From: Limnothrix sp. CACIAM 69d
GTDB lineage: Bacteria; Cyanobacteriota; Cyanobacteriia; CACIAM-69d
DNA length: 64,000 nucleotides
NCBI GenBank assembly: GCA_001913845.2
Contig: MKGP02000018.1
Location: forward strand, 1-64,000
Direction of reading: 5' to 3'
Shown here: one piece after another, positions 1 to 9,753 of the stretch
How the letters are laid out: each line of letters begins with the position of its first letter
Numbering within the stretch: position 1 is the first letter of the stretch
The notes under the pieces: model-generated
Databases searched by the model: none
The model's input: the letters and a program-made list of their open reading frames with translations, nothing else
What the model was told of the DNA's origin: nothing
Translations under genes and position numbers: made by a program

Positions 1-536
1 TTTGCGGGTAGGATTGGCAATGACCGGGAGACGACTCATGAGCTGGGTGATGCTTCGGGTAGGTCTAGCCTAAAACCAGATTTAGAGCTGCCAAGTCGGC
101 TTTAGCTTCTCTTTATGAATTAGCTGTTAGATAGATAAGACTCAAGAAATTGCGCAAGGATGGCCACCCTACCCAAGATTTGAGCGATCGCAGATTACAT
201 AGCAAAGATGAAAAACCAGTGAAACTGGCTGTAGTCTTTGATACTCGATCGCCCAGGATCTGCCTTGAAGTCGTTCCTTTGGGTGTCGAACCGTCTCATC
301 AATTTCACGGACTGTCCCAAGAGTCCTTTACAAGTCTGCAATGAAGACAGTTTACTCAGTTCAGCGCTCTGGTGAAACCCAGGTCGTTGGTCAGGGTACG
401 TTCGAGCTGTTGTGATATCGTCATGGCTTTTCATGGCCTTGAGATTGACCTTAAGCGGAAAACGTAAAGACGAAGAGTGAATGAATTGATTGGCATCGAG
501 TCATGATCAGAACTCAAAATGCATGGATCAATTTCA

Positions 537-560
537 CTCGAAAAATTTAAATTTTTCGAG
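537..560. repeat. Perfect 24-base AT-rich palindrome
   Basis: Two 12-base arms, CTCGAAAAATTT and its exact reverse complement, meet without a spacer. It could be a protein-binding site or a cruciform/terminator-like hairpin. It lies about 290 bases upstream of the large RTX gene. No function can be assigned from sequence alone. Confidence 0.6.
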
Positions 561-566
561 AATTTC

Positions 567-606
567 TCAATTAAGATTGTGAATTTTCAATCAAGATTGT
601 GAATTT
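567..606. repeat. Two-copy 20-base direct repeat
   Basis: Two adjacent 20-base units containing AAGATTGTGAATTT run at 567-586 and 587-606 and differ at one base. They follow directly on the 24-base palindrome. The second copy forms the 3' end of the reverse-strand coding-like remnant at 591-683, whose stop codon lies inside it. Confidence 0.6.
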
Positions 607-683
607 CCGAATACTCGTTCTGCCACAGTCTGGATGACCTTTCCTTGCTTGGTTTTCACGGTGCAATCCGTGACCAACATCAT
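591..683 (-). pseudogene. Possible coding remnant, 30 codons
   Basis: On the reverse strand an ATG at 683 opens a 30-residue frame with balanced composition (it contains LVTDCTVKTKQGKVIQ). The same frame reads back through CREKGHGQFQS to a stop near 725. It looks like the end of a small protein that has lost its beginning, but no family is recognised. The call rests only on amino-acid composition and could be chance. Confidence 0.2.
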
Positions 684-849
684 GCTTTGGAACTGCCCAT
701 GACCCTTCTCTCGGCACAACTAGTCCATCATTAAATTTAGACGAGAGCGATCAAGTTCTCTCAAATTTATCAATCGTCCGGGGCATCTATTTATTTCCCC
801 GTTAAAGGGATGCAAGACACATTGTTTTCTACCTTTCTGTGAGAGCTTC

Positions 850-3800
850 ATGAGCACGCATCAATCAACACAATCGTTTGGGTTGACTACTCTGAGTATT
901 TTTGCTGAGGGTTCATCATCGATGCAATGCCAAAGCAATAATCAAAATTGCGATTTGCAAAATCAACATTTTGATGGCTCATTGCAGTCCACCGATCGAT
1001 CGATTGTTTTGTCTACGTCTTCTCAGTCACGCCAGCCCAACAACCTTGAATCCACCTTGGTTGTGATTGATGCAAGGGTAGAAGCGATCGACCAATTGAT
1101 TCAGGGAGTGCAGCCCGGCGCAAGGGTGCTGCGGTTGGATCCAACGGAAGCAGCTTGGGCCCAAATGACCCAAGCCTTAGCTGAAAAACCGGTTCAACAA
1201 CTCCATGTGATTGCTCACGGTCAACCGGGCTGGTTGCAGTTGGGCGATCGGGGGCTGTCTGCGGCGGATCTGTCTCGGGATGTGCGGGACTGGCTGCGGC
1301 GTTGGGCTTTGTTGCTGAGCGATCGAGCTGAAATTTTGCTCTATGGTTGCCGCACGGGGGCCGGCATCTTGGGGCAGCAACTGATTGAAACCCTGGCCTA
1401 CCTGACCCAAGCAACCGTGGGCGCGGCCACCAGCCCCGTGGGATCGGCCGATCGGGGTGGATCTTGGCGCTTGGATCGATCGACCGGGCCCCTGCAAGCC
1501 CAAGTGCCCTTCACGCAACGGGCGATCGCCCAATATCCCGGCCTGTTGGCTCCCTGTATTCCCAACCAATTCCTTGGGATCGCCAACTTCGATAACAACG
1601 GTGGACAAAACGACCTGGTGACGGTTGATTTGGCTACTGGGGAAGTGAAGCTACAGCAGGCTAATTTCCTGGCCAGTGACGCGATCGCCCGTGAACCCAA
1701 CTCCAACCGCATCTATGGCTTACCCAACGGGGGCGGCACGATTCAGGTCACCGATTTAGCGGGCAGCGGTGGCACCCCTGTTCCCAACACCCTCAACTCT
1801 GGGCGCTTAGCCTTTGATACGGCGGGGAACCTAATTGCGGGCAGTGGTCGGACGATCGACTTCATCAACGTGGCCGCTTCTACAGCCGCCTCTAGCCAAG
1901 TTCTCTCCAAAAGACTGCAAATCACTAGCATCATCGGCTCCAGTAACCCTGATGATTTGCCACCGGCTGATGGTGTGAGTGGTTTCACGAGTGGCGACTT
2001 TGCAGTGGATCCCACCGATGGATCCTTGCTCATGGTTTTGCGGAGCCCCGCCAACGGAGCAACGACTGGTCGTCTTTATAGGATCCCGGCAACTGAGTTA
2101 GCTAAACCTTTTGATGGCAATCCCATTCCAGTTTCAGCGCAACTCTTAACCAAAAACAGTGTTCCCTTCGCCGGGTTGGCCCTGGGTTACGATGGCAACC
2201 TTTATGCCACCACGACGGGTCAAAACCCGGGTGGTGCAGGGCTATATCGAATTGACCAAAACTCGGGAGCCGTGTCCCTGGTGGCCCGCACACGGATTCC
2301 AGCGGGAACCGTGATTAACGGTGTAGCCCTCACTTCCGATCAGGCAATCAGCGTGGGTGACCTGGGAACGTTGCCCAGCCAGCCGATCAAGCCCAACATT
2401 AACCTCACCAAAACCGATGGGCTAGAAGCAGTACTGCCCGGCAGCACCATCACCTACAGCATTACGATCTCCAACACCGGTGGCTGCGATATTACGGCCC
2501 CGTTTTTGCTGAACCTGTCCGATGCGCCTCCGGCAGAGCTGCTCAATCCTGTTTGGAATCCCAATGTGTTGGCTCCTCCCGGGATTGGCCTGGCGCTCAA
2601 TGCCGGAGAAACGAAAACCTTCCAGGTGTCGGGTCGCCTTTCGGATACGGCCACTGGGGTGATCACCAACACGGCCCGAGTCTCCCTTCCGGCTGGGCTT
2701 TTTGACCCGGATTTGGGGCCCCTTGACCCACAAGTGATTACGGCGACCGATGCGACGCGCGTGGTGGGGGGTGTGAATACGCCACCGACCCCGCTCAACT
2801 TGGTGTTGCCCTATAACCCCAATGGTTCCATTCCTTTGGCGGCGGCGGATCCCGATAGTGATCCGATTCGGGAATTTGTGATTACGGAAATTCCCCCGGG
2901 GAGTTCACTGTTTCTGCTCGATCCACTGACGGGGGCGAAGGTTTCCCTTTCGGCGGGGCAATCGATTCCGCCGGGAAATGTCGGTAACCTACGGTTTGAG
3001 TCACCGGATGGCAAAGGGTTCTTCAAGTACTCCGCCAGGGATGACAAGGGGAACCTGAGTCCAGATTCAGCAACGGTATTGTTCGATCGCCCGGAAATTA
3101 TTGCCGAACCGCCGGTTCCCTTGAACGGGATCTTCAACGTGGTTCCCGGCTCGGCCACGGATTTGACCGAACCTCCCGAAAACGGGGTTGCCAAGTTTCG
3201 ACTGGGGGGATTACCACCCACGGCGATCGACCCGAACAGCGACTCCATCAAAAATTACAACATCACCCGCCTACCGGCCTTGGGTGATTTGTACGTGGGC
3301 GATCCGTTCAATGGGGGGCGCAAAATCACCAGCACGGGCCTCCTGACTCCGGAAGAATTCGGCAATCTGTTCTTTATTCCCCGGGCTGATTTCACGGGTA
3401 AGGACTTTCTAACCTTCGATGTGATTGACGTAAAAGGCAATCGCAGCCTGATCAGTGGCACGATTTCCTTCATTGCACCGCCGGGAATTTCCGTGGCCAG
3501 CACACCGCCCACGCCGCCCACTACGGTTAATAGGGCCTTGGGAGATCTACCCTTCTTCATCACCAGCTTTGCTGATGTGGCGGGTGTGGCCCCGAATTGC
3601 GGTTGTGTAGCCTCGCCGTTGGCGGCTTCTTGGCAAATTCCCAATCCTCTGATTGTGCCTGAGCTACCCGCGTTGGTGATTCCGCCGCCGCCCGAAACCG
3701 GCGGGAACCGACTGTTGGGCACGCCGGGTAATGATGATTTGGTGGGCACAGCGTCCAACGATTTTGTGTCGGGGTTTGCGGGGAACGATCGCCTGCGGGG

Positions 3801-5427
3801 TGGCCCCGGTTCCGATGAACTGCTTGGCGACCTGGGCAACGATTCCATTTTTGGTGGTCTGGGCAATCTCGCTGCGGTGGGTTCCGGGGTGGATGCCGAT
3901 CGCCTCGGTGGCGGCGAGGGCAACGACCTGCTCAACGGGAATGAGGGTGATGATGTGGTCTTTGGTGGCAATGGCCAAGACATCATCAATGGCGGCAAGG
4001 ATAACGATATTCTGCTGGGCGATCGGGGCAGTGACATCCTGCGCGGCGACCAGGGAGCCGACACCATCATTGGCGGTCAGGGTCGCCCGGATAACCGGCC
4101 GGATCCGAGCGATCGGGATCTGATCTTTGGCAACACCGAAAACGACGTAATCAGCGCCAATGAAGGTGAAGATACGGTGTTTGGCGGCCAAGGGGATGAC
4201 TATATCCGTGGCGGCAAGGAAGCCGACTTGCTGCACGGCGATCGGGGTAACGACATTCTGATCGGTGACCTGGGCAACGACACCCTGATCGGTGGAACCG
4301 GTGTGCGCCTCATTGCCGATCCCAACGGCCAAGACCTATTGTTTGGCTTGGGTGGCGATGACCTGCTTTATGGGAATGAAGGCCAAGACACCCTTTCCGG
4401 GGGCGACGGCAAGGACACGGCCTTTGGCGGCCGGGATAATGATTTGATCCTGGGTGATTTGGGCAATGACGTGCTCTACGGTGACCTGGGCAATGACACC
4501 CTGTTGGGCAGCGGCGGCAGCAATGTCCCGATCGGGAGCGGCACGGACGATGACCTGCTCTATGGCGGTCGTGGCCAAGACAACCTGAATGGCGGCCAGG
4601 GCCAAGACACCATCTATGCCGGTCAAGAGGATGACTTGGTGTATGGCGGTAAGGACAACGATTTGCTCTATGGCGATAAGGGCAATGATGTGCTGTCCGG
4701 TGACCTGGGCAACGACACCCTAATTGGTGGCAACAACAACACGCGGGATCCCGATCGCACCGGCAACGATCTGCTGTTAGGCGGCGGCAATGAAGACTTG
4801 CTGTTGGGCAACGATGGCAACGACAGCCTGGCGGGCGAAGATGGCAACGACACGGCCCGGGGTGGTCAGGGGAATGACTACCTCTGGGGTGGTGCTGGGT
4901 TGGATCTGTTGATGGGCGATCGGGGCAACGACACCCTCTGCGGTGAAGCGGGCAACGATACCCTCTACGGCAACAATCCCGATCGGCCCCAATCCGTGAG
5001 CACGGGTTCCGATAACGATGTGCTGTCCGGTAACGCCGGGAATGACTTGCTCTTTGGCAATGATGGCGATGATCAACTAGATGGTTGCGAGGATGACGAC
5101 ACCCTTTTTGGGGGCAAGGGGAACGACACCCTCACGGGCAGTGCGGGCAATGACGTGCTTTCCGGCGATCAAGGGGATGATGTGCTCTTTGGTAGCGAGG
5201 GAATCGATACCTTTGTGATCGGTCTCAATCGCGGTTTGGATATCATCTCCGATTACCTGGGCAACAATGACCGAATCGCGCTGGCTGGTGGATTGCGATT
5301 TACCGATTTGTCCTTTGTGGAAGAGGGCAACTCGATCCTGATTCGGGCGGGCGAGACTCCGATCGCTCGTCTTCAGGGCATTCCCGCCTTGCAATTCGTG
5401 AACAGCCAGGACTTCATCTCGGTCTAG
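850..5427 (+). CDS. DUF4347 / RTX calcium-binding surface protein, 1525 aa
   Basis: This is a very large protein likely to be exported or displayed at the cell surface; its ligand is unknown. Residues about 68-235 form a DUF4347 module (LHVIAHGQPG, LLYGCRTGAG), the usual N-terminal block of cyanobacterial giant surface proteins. A propeller-like region follows (about 240-510), then a DUF11-type module (515-630, starting PNINLTKTDG) and two beta-sandwich-like repeats (about 645-880). From about 950 to 1455 it consists of glycine/aspartate-rich RTX nonapeptides such as GNDTLIGG, which fold into calcium-filled beta-rolls. The last 70 residues lack repeats, as in type I secretion substrates. There is no N-terminal signal peptide, which fits type I export, but no secretion genes lie in the window. 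The RTX block has a super-repeat of about 72 residues with short inserts. A weak GAGAG precedes the ATG. Domain assignment is strong; biological role is not. Confidence 0.9.
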   Translation: MSTHQSTQSFGLTTLSIFAEGSSSMQCQSNNQNCDLQNQHFDGSLQSTDRSIVLSTSSQSRQPNNLESTLVVIDARVEAIDQLIQGVQPGARVLRLDPTEAAWAQMTQALAEKPVQQLHVIAHGQPGWLQLGDRGLSAADLSRDVRDWLRRWALLLSDRAEILLYGCRTGAGILGQQLIETLAYLTQATVGAATSPVGSADRGGSWRLDRSTGPLQAQVPFTQRAIAQYPGLLAPCIPNQFLGIANFDNNGGQNDLVTVDLATGEVKLQQANFLASDAIAREPNSNRIYGLPNGGGTIQVTDLAGSGGTPVPNTLNSGRLAFDTAGNLIAGSGRTIDFINVAASTAASSQVLSKRLQITSIIGSSNPDDLPPADGVSGFTSGDFAVDPTDGSLLMVLRSPANGATTGRLYRIPATELAKPFDGNPIPVSAQLLTKNSVPFAGLALGYDGNLYATTTGQNPGGAGLYRIDQNSGAVSLVARTRIPAGTVINGVALTSDQAISVGDLGTLPSQPIKPNINLTKTDGLEAVLPGSTITYSITISNTGGCDITAPFLLNLSDAPPAELLNPVWNPNVLAPPGIGLALNAGETKTFQVSGRLSDTATGVITNTARVSLPAGLFDPDLGPLDPQVITATDATRVVGGVNTPPTPLNLVLPYNPNGSIPLAAADPDSDPIREFVITEIPPGSSLFLLDPLTGAKVSLSAGQSIPPGNVGNLRFESPDGKGFFKYSARDDKGNLSPDSATVLFDRPEIIAEPPVPLNGIFNVVPGSATDLTEPPENGVAKFRLGGLPPTAIDPNSDSIKNYNITRLPALGDLYVGDPFNGGRKITSTGLLTPEEFGNLFFIPRADFTGKDFLTFDVIDVKGNRSLISGTISFIAPPGISVASTPPTPPTTVNRALGDLPFFITSFADVAGVAPNCGCVASPLAASWQIPNPLIVPELPALVIPPPPETGGNRLLGTPGNDDLVGTASNDFVSGFAGNDRLRGGPGSDELLGDLGNDSIFGGLGNLAAVGSGVDADRLGGGEGNDLLNGNEGDDVVFGGNGQDIINGGKDNDILLGDRGSDILRGDQGADTIIGGQGRPDNRPDPSDRDLIFGNTENDVISANEGEDTVFGGQGDDYIRGGKEADLLHGDRGNDILIGDLGNDTLIGGTGVRLIADPNGQDLLFGLGGDDLLYGNEGQDTLSGGDGKDTAFGGRDNDLILGDLGNDVLYGDLGNDTLLGSGGSNVPIGSGTDDDLLYGGRGQDNLNGGQGQDTIYAGQEDDLVYGGKDNDLLYGDKGNDVLSGDLGNDTLIGGNNNTRDPDRTGNDLLLGGGNEDLLLGNDGNDSLAGEDGNDTARGGQGNDYLWGGAGLDLLMGDRGNDTLCGEAGNDTLYGNNPDRPQSVSTGSDNDVLSGNAGNDLLFGNDGDDQLDGCEDDDTLFGGKGNDTLTGSAGNDVLSGDQGDDVLFGSEGIDTFVIGLNRGLDIISDYLGNNDRIALAGGLRFTDLSFVEEGNSILIRAGETPIARLQGIPALQFVNSQDFISV

Positions 5428-5588
5428 GTTGAGTCAGTTTGGGCCAATTGGTGGGCAGTCGTTGGCAGCAACAACCACCTACCGACAGCGGCGGAACTGG
5501 TCCGGTAGCTGGGGGATAGCGGGGCGATCGGGTTAGGCTCGTGGCGGTTGACCCCTCCTGAGCCGATCGCGTCCCTCCGACTCCCTTT

Positions 5589-8500
5589 ATGGCTGACCTC
5601 GCCCCGCAACACCGCGACCACCTGCTAACCATTGAATTGGCTGTCCGCACCTCTGACCCCCGACTTTTGGAGGGGTTGGAGGTGTGGTTGCGTTTGGGGT
5701 TGGTGTCTGAAGATTGGGTGCGCGAGGTGGCCAGCACTTGGCTCACCTGTCCCCTACCGGTAACCGCTCGATCGCCCGTTGCTCCCGCCCCCAGTTCCTC
5801 CCCCCAACCCGCCACCCAGTCCCCCGGCCGGCTGCGGGCCATTACGGCGGAGCTGAGCGTGGTTTGGTTGCTGCTGTTGGGGGCATTTTTGGTGGTGGTG
5901 TCCTCCGCCTGGTTGGCGGCCAGCTTTTGGAGCCAAGTGGGGGGCGTGGGGCAATATGGCATCTTGCTGCTGTACACAATGTTGTTTTGGGGGGCTGCCC
6001 TTTGGACCGATCGCCAGGCCCGATTGCGCCTGACGGGCCAAACCCTGCGTGCCCTGGTGACCCTGCTGTTGCCGGTGAATGCCTGGGCCGCCGACAGCTT
6101 GGGGTTGCCCCTGTGGGGTTGGTTTGGAGCGGGCGCATTGTGGTTAATGATTGCCTGGACGATGGTGAGTCGTCGATCGGTTGCCCTCTTGATCCTGTTG
6201 GCCTGTGGATTGCACTGGAACTGGCCATCGGGCCAAGCTTGGGCTGGGGTAACGATTTGTGCGGGGTTCATCGCCTTGGCGGCCGCTTGGCCCGGCCGGT
6301 GGCAACTGCGATCGCGCCATCATCGGGCCCTGATGGCCGGTTCACTGCTGATTTTGCTGTTGCGGGCCCTGGCCACCCAGATCGCCAGCTTGGCCGATGT
6401 GGCGTTGGTGATGGTGGTGTCTGGGTTGCTGGTGATTTTGGATGCTCGCGAGGCGACCCGGGCCAAGGTGGGGCTGAATGGGTTGGGCTGGTTGCTGGTG
6501 GGCTTGGGTTGGTTGCTGGGGCAAACGGATGCTACGGCTCCTTGGCAGCAATTGACCTTGGCCCTGATTGTGGGAGGTCTGTTGTGGGAACGGTTGCAGC
6601 GATCGGGGCGAAGAGCGGATCTTTTGGGCTTAACCCTGGTTATTGCGGGAGCCTGCCGGGGAACCGCAGCCCTATTGCCCGACGATTGGCGATCGAGCCT
6701 ATTGATGGCGGCCCAATCCCTGCTGGAACTGCGGCAACCGGAACAGGTTTTGGGGTTGCTGTGGTTGCCTTACCCGATCGTGCCGGGGGGCCTGGCGATC
6801 GCCCAGCAACGGCGTGATCGCCCCGATTTGGCGAAATTTGGCTTGGGCCTGGCACTGGGAATCCTGTTGCTGCTGAATGCCTATGCCCTCGCCCTCTGGC
6901 CCCATAACCTGCGGCTTTTGCCCCTCAGCTTGCTCACCACCGCCAGCTTCGGCCTGGCGGCCAGTCGATCGCCCTTGGGATCCCTGCTGCCCCAAGTCCT
7001 GGCCAACTGCACCCTCACGGCCGCCCTGGCCGCTGTTTATGCCCTGGCCCGGTTTGCCTTGCCCACCACCAGCACCCCGATCGGTTGGGGGCAGGTGGGC
7101 ATCGGGGCCGCCTTGGTGCTGTGGAGTTTGGTGGCGATCGGGGGCGATCGTTCCCCTTGGCAACCTTGGGTCAAAACCAGTTGGTGGCTGGGTCTCGGCC
7201 TGGCGGGTTTGAGCCTGGTGCAACTGACCCATGGGGTTTGGGAAACCGTCCCTGAACAGGTGGCAACCTCGGGCTTGCTCAGTTGGTTGGTGATTCCGCT
7301 GGCCCTGTTGGGGTTGGCGGCGATCGGGCCCGGAAGGTTCCGCAAAGCTGCCAAGGGCCTTGGGGCTGGTGGATTAGTGTTGGCCCAATCCCTGGCCATT
7401 GCCTCACCCCAGTCCCTCGCCCTGTCCTTGGGTGTGGCCGGGTTGGCCTTGGGGGCCAGCTCCCTGCTGCCTGGGTTTCGGCAGGGGTGGGTGGCCCTGA
7501 TGGCCGTGACCTTTGGTTGGTTGTCCCTATCCGCCTTGACCGGGGCCGGCGTGGGGTCTTGGAGCGGGTTAGCCTTTGGCCCTTGGGTGACGTTGCAAAG
7601 TGGTCTGTTGGTCGTAGCTTGGGGGCTGTGGTGGCTGAGTGCGGGGCGATCGAATCCGCTGCTGCGTCTCTACGGTCAAGCCCTCGATCGCTGGGCCACG
7701 GCGGTGAGTTGGTTGCTGTGGCCCTTCACGGCCCTGCGACTGTTGGTGTTGGCCCTGGACGGGGATCAGCCCCAGGCGCTTTGGGAAGGGTGGGTGATTG
7801 GGTTGCTGTTGGGGGCGATCGGGTTTCGGTTGCTCACCAGTCGGCGGGCCGGTCGGCCCGCCGCCATTCCGGGACTGCTCTGGGCGGGAGCCGCGGCCTT
7901 GGAGTTGGCAGCGGCGGAAACCCTTCGCCAACTGAACGGTTCCCTCAGTCACTATGCCGCTGTGACGCTTGGGCTGGGGTTCATTTGCCTGCTGGCTACG
8001 GAGCGGTTGGGGCGACAGTTTCCCAGCCGTCGATGGTTGCCCTTGGGCTATGGCCTGTTGACCCTGTTGTGGCGATCGAGCTATTGGGACGGTTGGACAG
8101 GATTACTGATGGTGGGGGTGGCGCTCATTGGCTTGCGGGTGGCCGCCCGATCGCCCCATCAACGCTGGCTGAGTTACGGTTCCCTGGCGATCGCCTCCTG
8201 GGGTTGGGGTGAATTGGCCTTCTTTTGGACAGGCCATTGGTTACCCGCCGGAACCACTACGGATGCCCTGGTGTTGTTTGCCGTCGTGGCGGGTTTTCTG
8301 GCTTGGTTTTATGACCTGGGGCGCGATCGATGGGGGCGATCGCTCTTTGCCCTCAATGGCCCTACCCTGGCCTGGACAGCCCACGGACACTGGTTGGTGG
8401 GCACTGGGTTCTCGGGCTTGCTGTGGTTGACGGCGGGCCCCACCCACGGATCCTTGGCCTGGGCGGCCTTGGGATTGTTGGTGGCCTATCCCTGGGTTCA

Positions 8501-9311
8501 GGGGTGGCGCACCTCGGGCCTGTGGGTGGATCTGGCGGTTCTGCAAACGATCGCCTGGATCAGTTGGGGCCGCGCTTGGTTGCCTGGCTGGGCCGCCTTT
8601 GACCCCCATTGGGCTGTCCTGGCGGCCTTCAGCGCGATCGGGCTGGCCGTTTTGGGCCAAACCCGCTCCCCAAAAACCGCCTGGGAACGGGTTGCCCTTT
8701 GGTTGCCCGCCAGCATCAGCCTCTTGCTAGCCGGGTCGATCGCCCCGCCCGCGCTGATGGTGGTGGCCGCCAGTTATGGTGCGTTGGCGGCCCTGTTGCG
8801 TCGTCGCCGGTTGTATTACTTGGGGCTGCTGTTTGCCACCTGGTCGATTTGGCGGAGCCTGTGGCTGGCCGGTTCCATGGAAGCCCTGCTCTATGTGGGG
8901 CCCTTGGGCAGCAGCTTAATTTTGGCGGCGGAAATTGATCCCGCTTGGCAAGGAGCCAAGGGCCGGTCTCTGCGCCATGGCCTGCGGTTAGCTGGCACGG
9001 GAATCATTGCTTGGGCGGCCTTCGCACAGCACAGCACCGATTGGGTGAGTCTGGTGTTGGCCCTCGGGGCGATCGGGGCCGGCATTTTTTGGCAAGTGCG
9101 CGCCTATCTGTTGATGGGATCCCTGTTGCTGGGAGCCGCCACCCTGGCCAACTTTGTGGAGCTGAATGCCCGGTGGTCGTTCCTGAAGTGGTTGGTGGGG
9201 CTGGCGTTGGGTACGGGGATGATCTGGCTGGCGGCCACCTTTGAAACCCAGCGCGATCGAGCCATGGCCCTGTTGCAGCGTTGGTCAGACGACCTCGATC
9301 GTTGGGATTAA
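5589..9311 (+). CDS. Large polytopic membrane protein, 1240 aa
   Basis: The first 55-60 residues are soluble and charged (containing LEGLEVWLRLGLVS). A proline/serine-rich linker follows, and from about residue 90 to the C terminus there is an almost unbroken series of hydrophobic segments, probably around thirty transmembrane helices. The overall look matches the large DUF2157-like conserved membrane proteins of cyanobacteria, but I do not recognise a specific family or catalytic motif. It begins 161 bases after the RTX gene on the same strand. Codon use is strongly GC-rich with many GATCG sites, so it looks native. The very hydrophobic content makes many overlapping false frames. Transport, lipid or polysaccharide roles are all possible. 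Confidence 0.8.
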   Translation: MADLAPQHRDHLLTIELAVRTSDPRLLEGLEVWLRLGLVSEDWVREVASTWLTCPLPVTARSPVAPAPSSSPQPATQSPGRLRAITAELSVVWLLLLGAFLVVVSSAWLAASFWSQVGGVGQYGILLLYTMLFWGAALWTDRQARLRLTGQTLRALVTLLLPVNAWAADSLGLPLWGWFGAGALWLMIAWTMVSRRSVALLILLACGLHWNWPSGQAWAGVTICAGFIALAAAWPGRWQLRSRHHRALMAGSLLILLLRALATQIASLADVALVMVVSGLLVILDAREATRAKVGLNGLGWLLVGLGWLLGQTDATAPWQQLTLALIVGGLLWERLQRSGRRADLLGLTLVIAGACRGTAALLPDDWRSSLLMAAQSLLELRQPEQVLGLLWLPYPIVPGGLAIAQQRRDRPDLAKFGLGLALGILLLLNAYALALWPHNLRLLPLSLLTTASFGLAASRSPLGSLLPQVLANCTLTAALAAVYALARFALPTTSTPIGWGQVGIGAALVLWSLVAIGGDRSPWQPWVKTSWWLGLGLAGLSLVQLTHGVWETVPEQVATSGLLSWLVIPLALLGLAAIGPGRFRKAAKGLGAGGLVLAQSLAIASPQSLALSLGVAGLALGASSLLPGFRQGWVALMAVTFGWLSLSALTGAGVGSWSGLAFGPWVTLQSGLLVVAWGLWWLSAGRSNPLLRLYGQALDRWATAVSWLLWPFTALRLLVLALDGDQPQALWEGWVIGLLLGAIGFRLLTSRRAGRPAAIPGLLWAGAAALELAAAETLRQLNGSLSHYAAVTLGLGFICLLATERLGRQFPSRRWLPLGYGLLTLLWRSSYWDGWTGLLMVGVALIGLRVAARSPHQRWLSYGSLAIASWGWGELAFFWTGHWLPAGTTTDALVLFAVVAGFLAWFYDLGRDRWGRSLFALNGPTLAWTAHGHWLVGTGFSGLLWLTAGPTHGSLAWAALGLLVAYPWVQGWRTSGLWVDLAVLQTIAWISWGRAWLPGWAAFDPHWAVLAAFSAIGLAVLGQTRSPKTAWERVALWLPASISLLLAGSIAPPALMVVAASYGALAALLRRRRLYYLGLLFATWSIWRSLWLAGSMEALLYVGPLGSSLILAAEIDPAWQGAKGRSLRHGLRLAGTGIIAWAAFAQHSTDWVSLVLALGAIGAGIFWQVRAYLLMGSLLLGAATLANFVELNARWSFLKWLVGLALGTGMIWLAATFETQRDRAMALLQRWSDDLDRWD

Positions 9312-9352
9312 GGGTTGCGCGGAGACCTAGGCCCATCCAAAGGCTCGATGCC

Positions 9353-9380
9353 TAAACAAAAGCCGCCCTGCTCGGGCGGC
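9353..9380 (-). terminator. Rho-independent terminator of the ccmK-type gene
   Basis: Read on the reverse strand, GCCGCCC and GGGCGGC form a 7-base-pair stem around GAGCA, followed by TTTTGTTT. It lies about 30 bases beyond the stop codon of the shell gene and between two convergent genes. Confidence 0.8.
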
Positions 9381-9411
9381 CAGTGACCAATGGGGCCTTT
9401 AGCAATCAGCC

Positions 9412-9753
9412 CTAGCGCGAGGTGAGCAGGCGCGGGCCTTCCACTGCCACACGATACTGTTCCACCTTGTCGTTGTATTCAATGGGCAGCACCGCCACCA
9501 CATTCTCGTGGGGACGCGGGATGATCACCCACGATTCCACCACGCCGCCGAAGACGTTTTCGGCCGCCGCAATGCCCGCTTCAACGGATTGTTTAACTTC
9601 AGCCACTTCGCCGCGCACATTAACGGTGAAGCGAGCGCTGCCCACGCGGATGTAGCCAACGAGGGTGACGCGCCCGGCCTTAACCATTGCATCGGCTGCG
9701 GCCAAGACGGCGGGGAAGCCTTTGGTTTCGATCGAGCCTACCGCTTGGGCCAT
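9412..9753 (-). CDS. ccmK: Carboxysome shell protein, CcmK4-like
   Basis: A 113-residue single BMC-domain protein that assembles as hexamers in the facets of the beta-carboxysome shell and controls metabolite passage. The opening [20 protein letters not shown] and the segment [17 protein letters not shown] are diagnostic of CcmK proteins. The pore loop reads RVGS instead of the KIGS of CcmK2. That, with the ARFTVN and [11 protein letters not shown] stretches, is closest to CcmK4 as I remember it. CcmK3 and CcmK4 are normally encoded side by side at a satellite locus; no partner gene is present here and the neighbours are unrelated. The gene is monocistronic with its own terminator. Family is certain; the K4 assignment is moderately supported. 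Confidence 0.93.
   Translation of the reverse strand: MAQAVGSIETKGFPAVLAAADAMVKAGRVTLVGYIRVGSARFTVNVRGEVAEVKQSVEAGIAAAENVFGGVVESWVIIPRPHENVVAVLPIEYNDKVEQYRVAVEGPRLLTSR

Larger units (their letters stand above)
1..849. other. Gene-poor left edge with short repeats
   Basis: No convincing complete gene is seen. Frame +1 is open from base 1 to the stop at 103-105 and could be the tail of a gene lying outside the window, but nothing in it is recognisable. The second half is AT-rich and holds a perfect 24-base palindrome, a 20-base direct repeat and a short reverse-strand coding-like stretch, listed separately. The overlapping short open frames near 150-434 have no recognisable product and are not called. 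Confidence 0.5.

Noticed and set aside
3255-4070. Long reverse frames opposite the RTX repeats (also 3664-4332 and 4336-4626)
   Set aside because: They mirror the repetitive RTX coding strand; their composition (proline/serine or isoleucine/alanine/valine strings) follows from the opposite strand.
850-5427. A type I secretion operon with the RTX gene
   Set aside because: No ABC transporter, membrane fusion protein or TolC homologue is in the window; export by such a system is only inferred.
5714-6817. Forward 367-codon frame inside the large membrane protein gene
   Set aside because: It is glycine/arginine-rich and lies in another frame of a clearly coding GC-rich gene.
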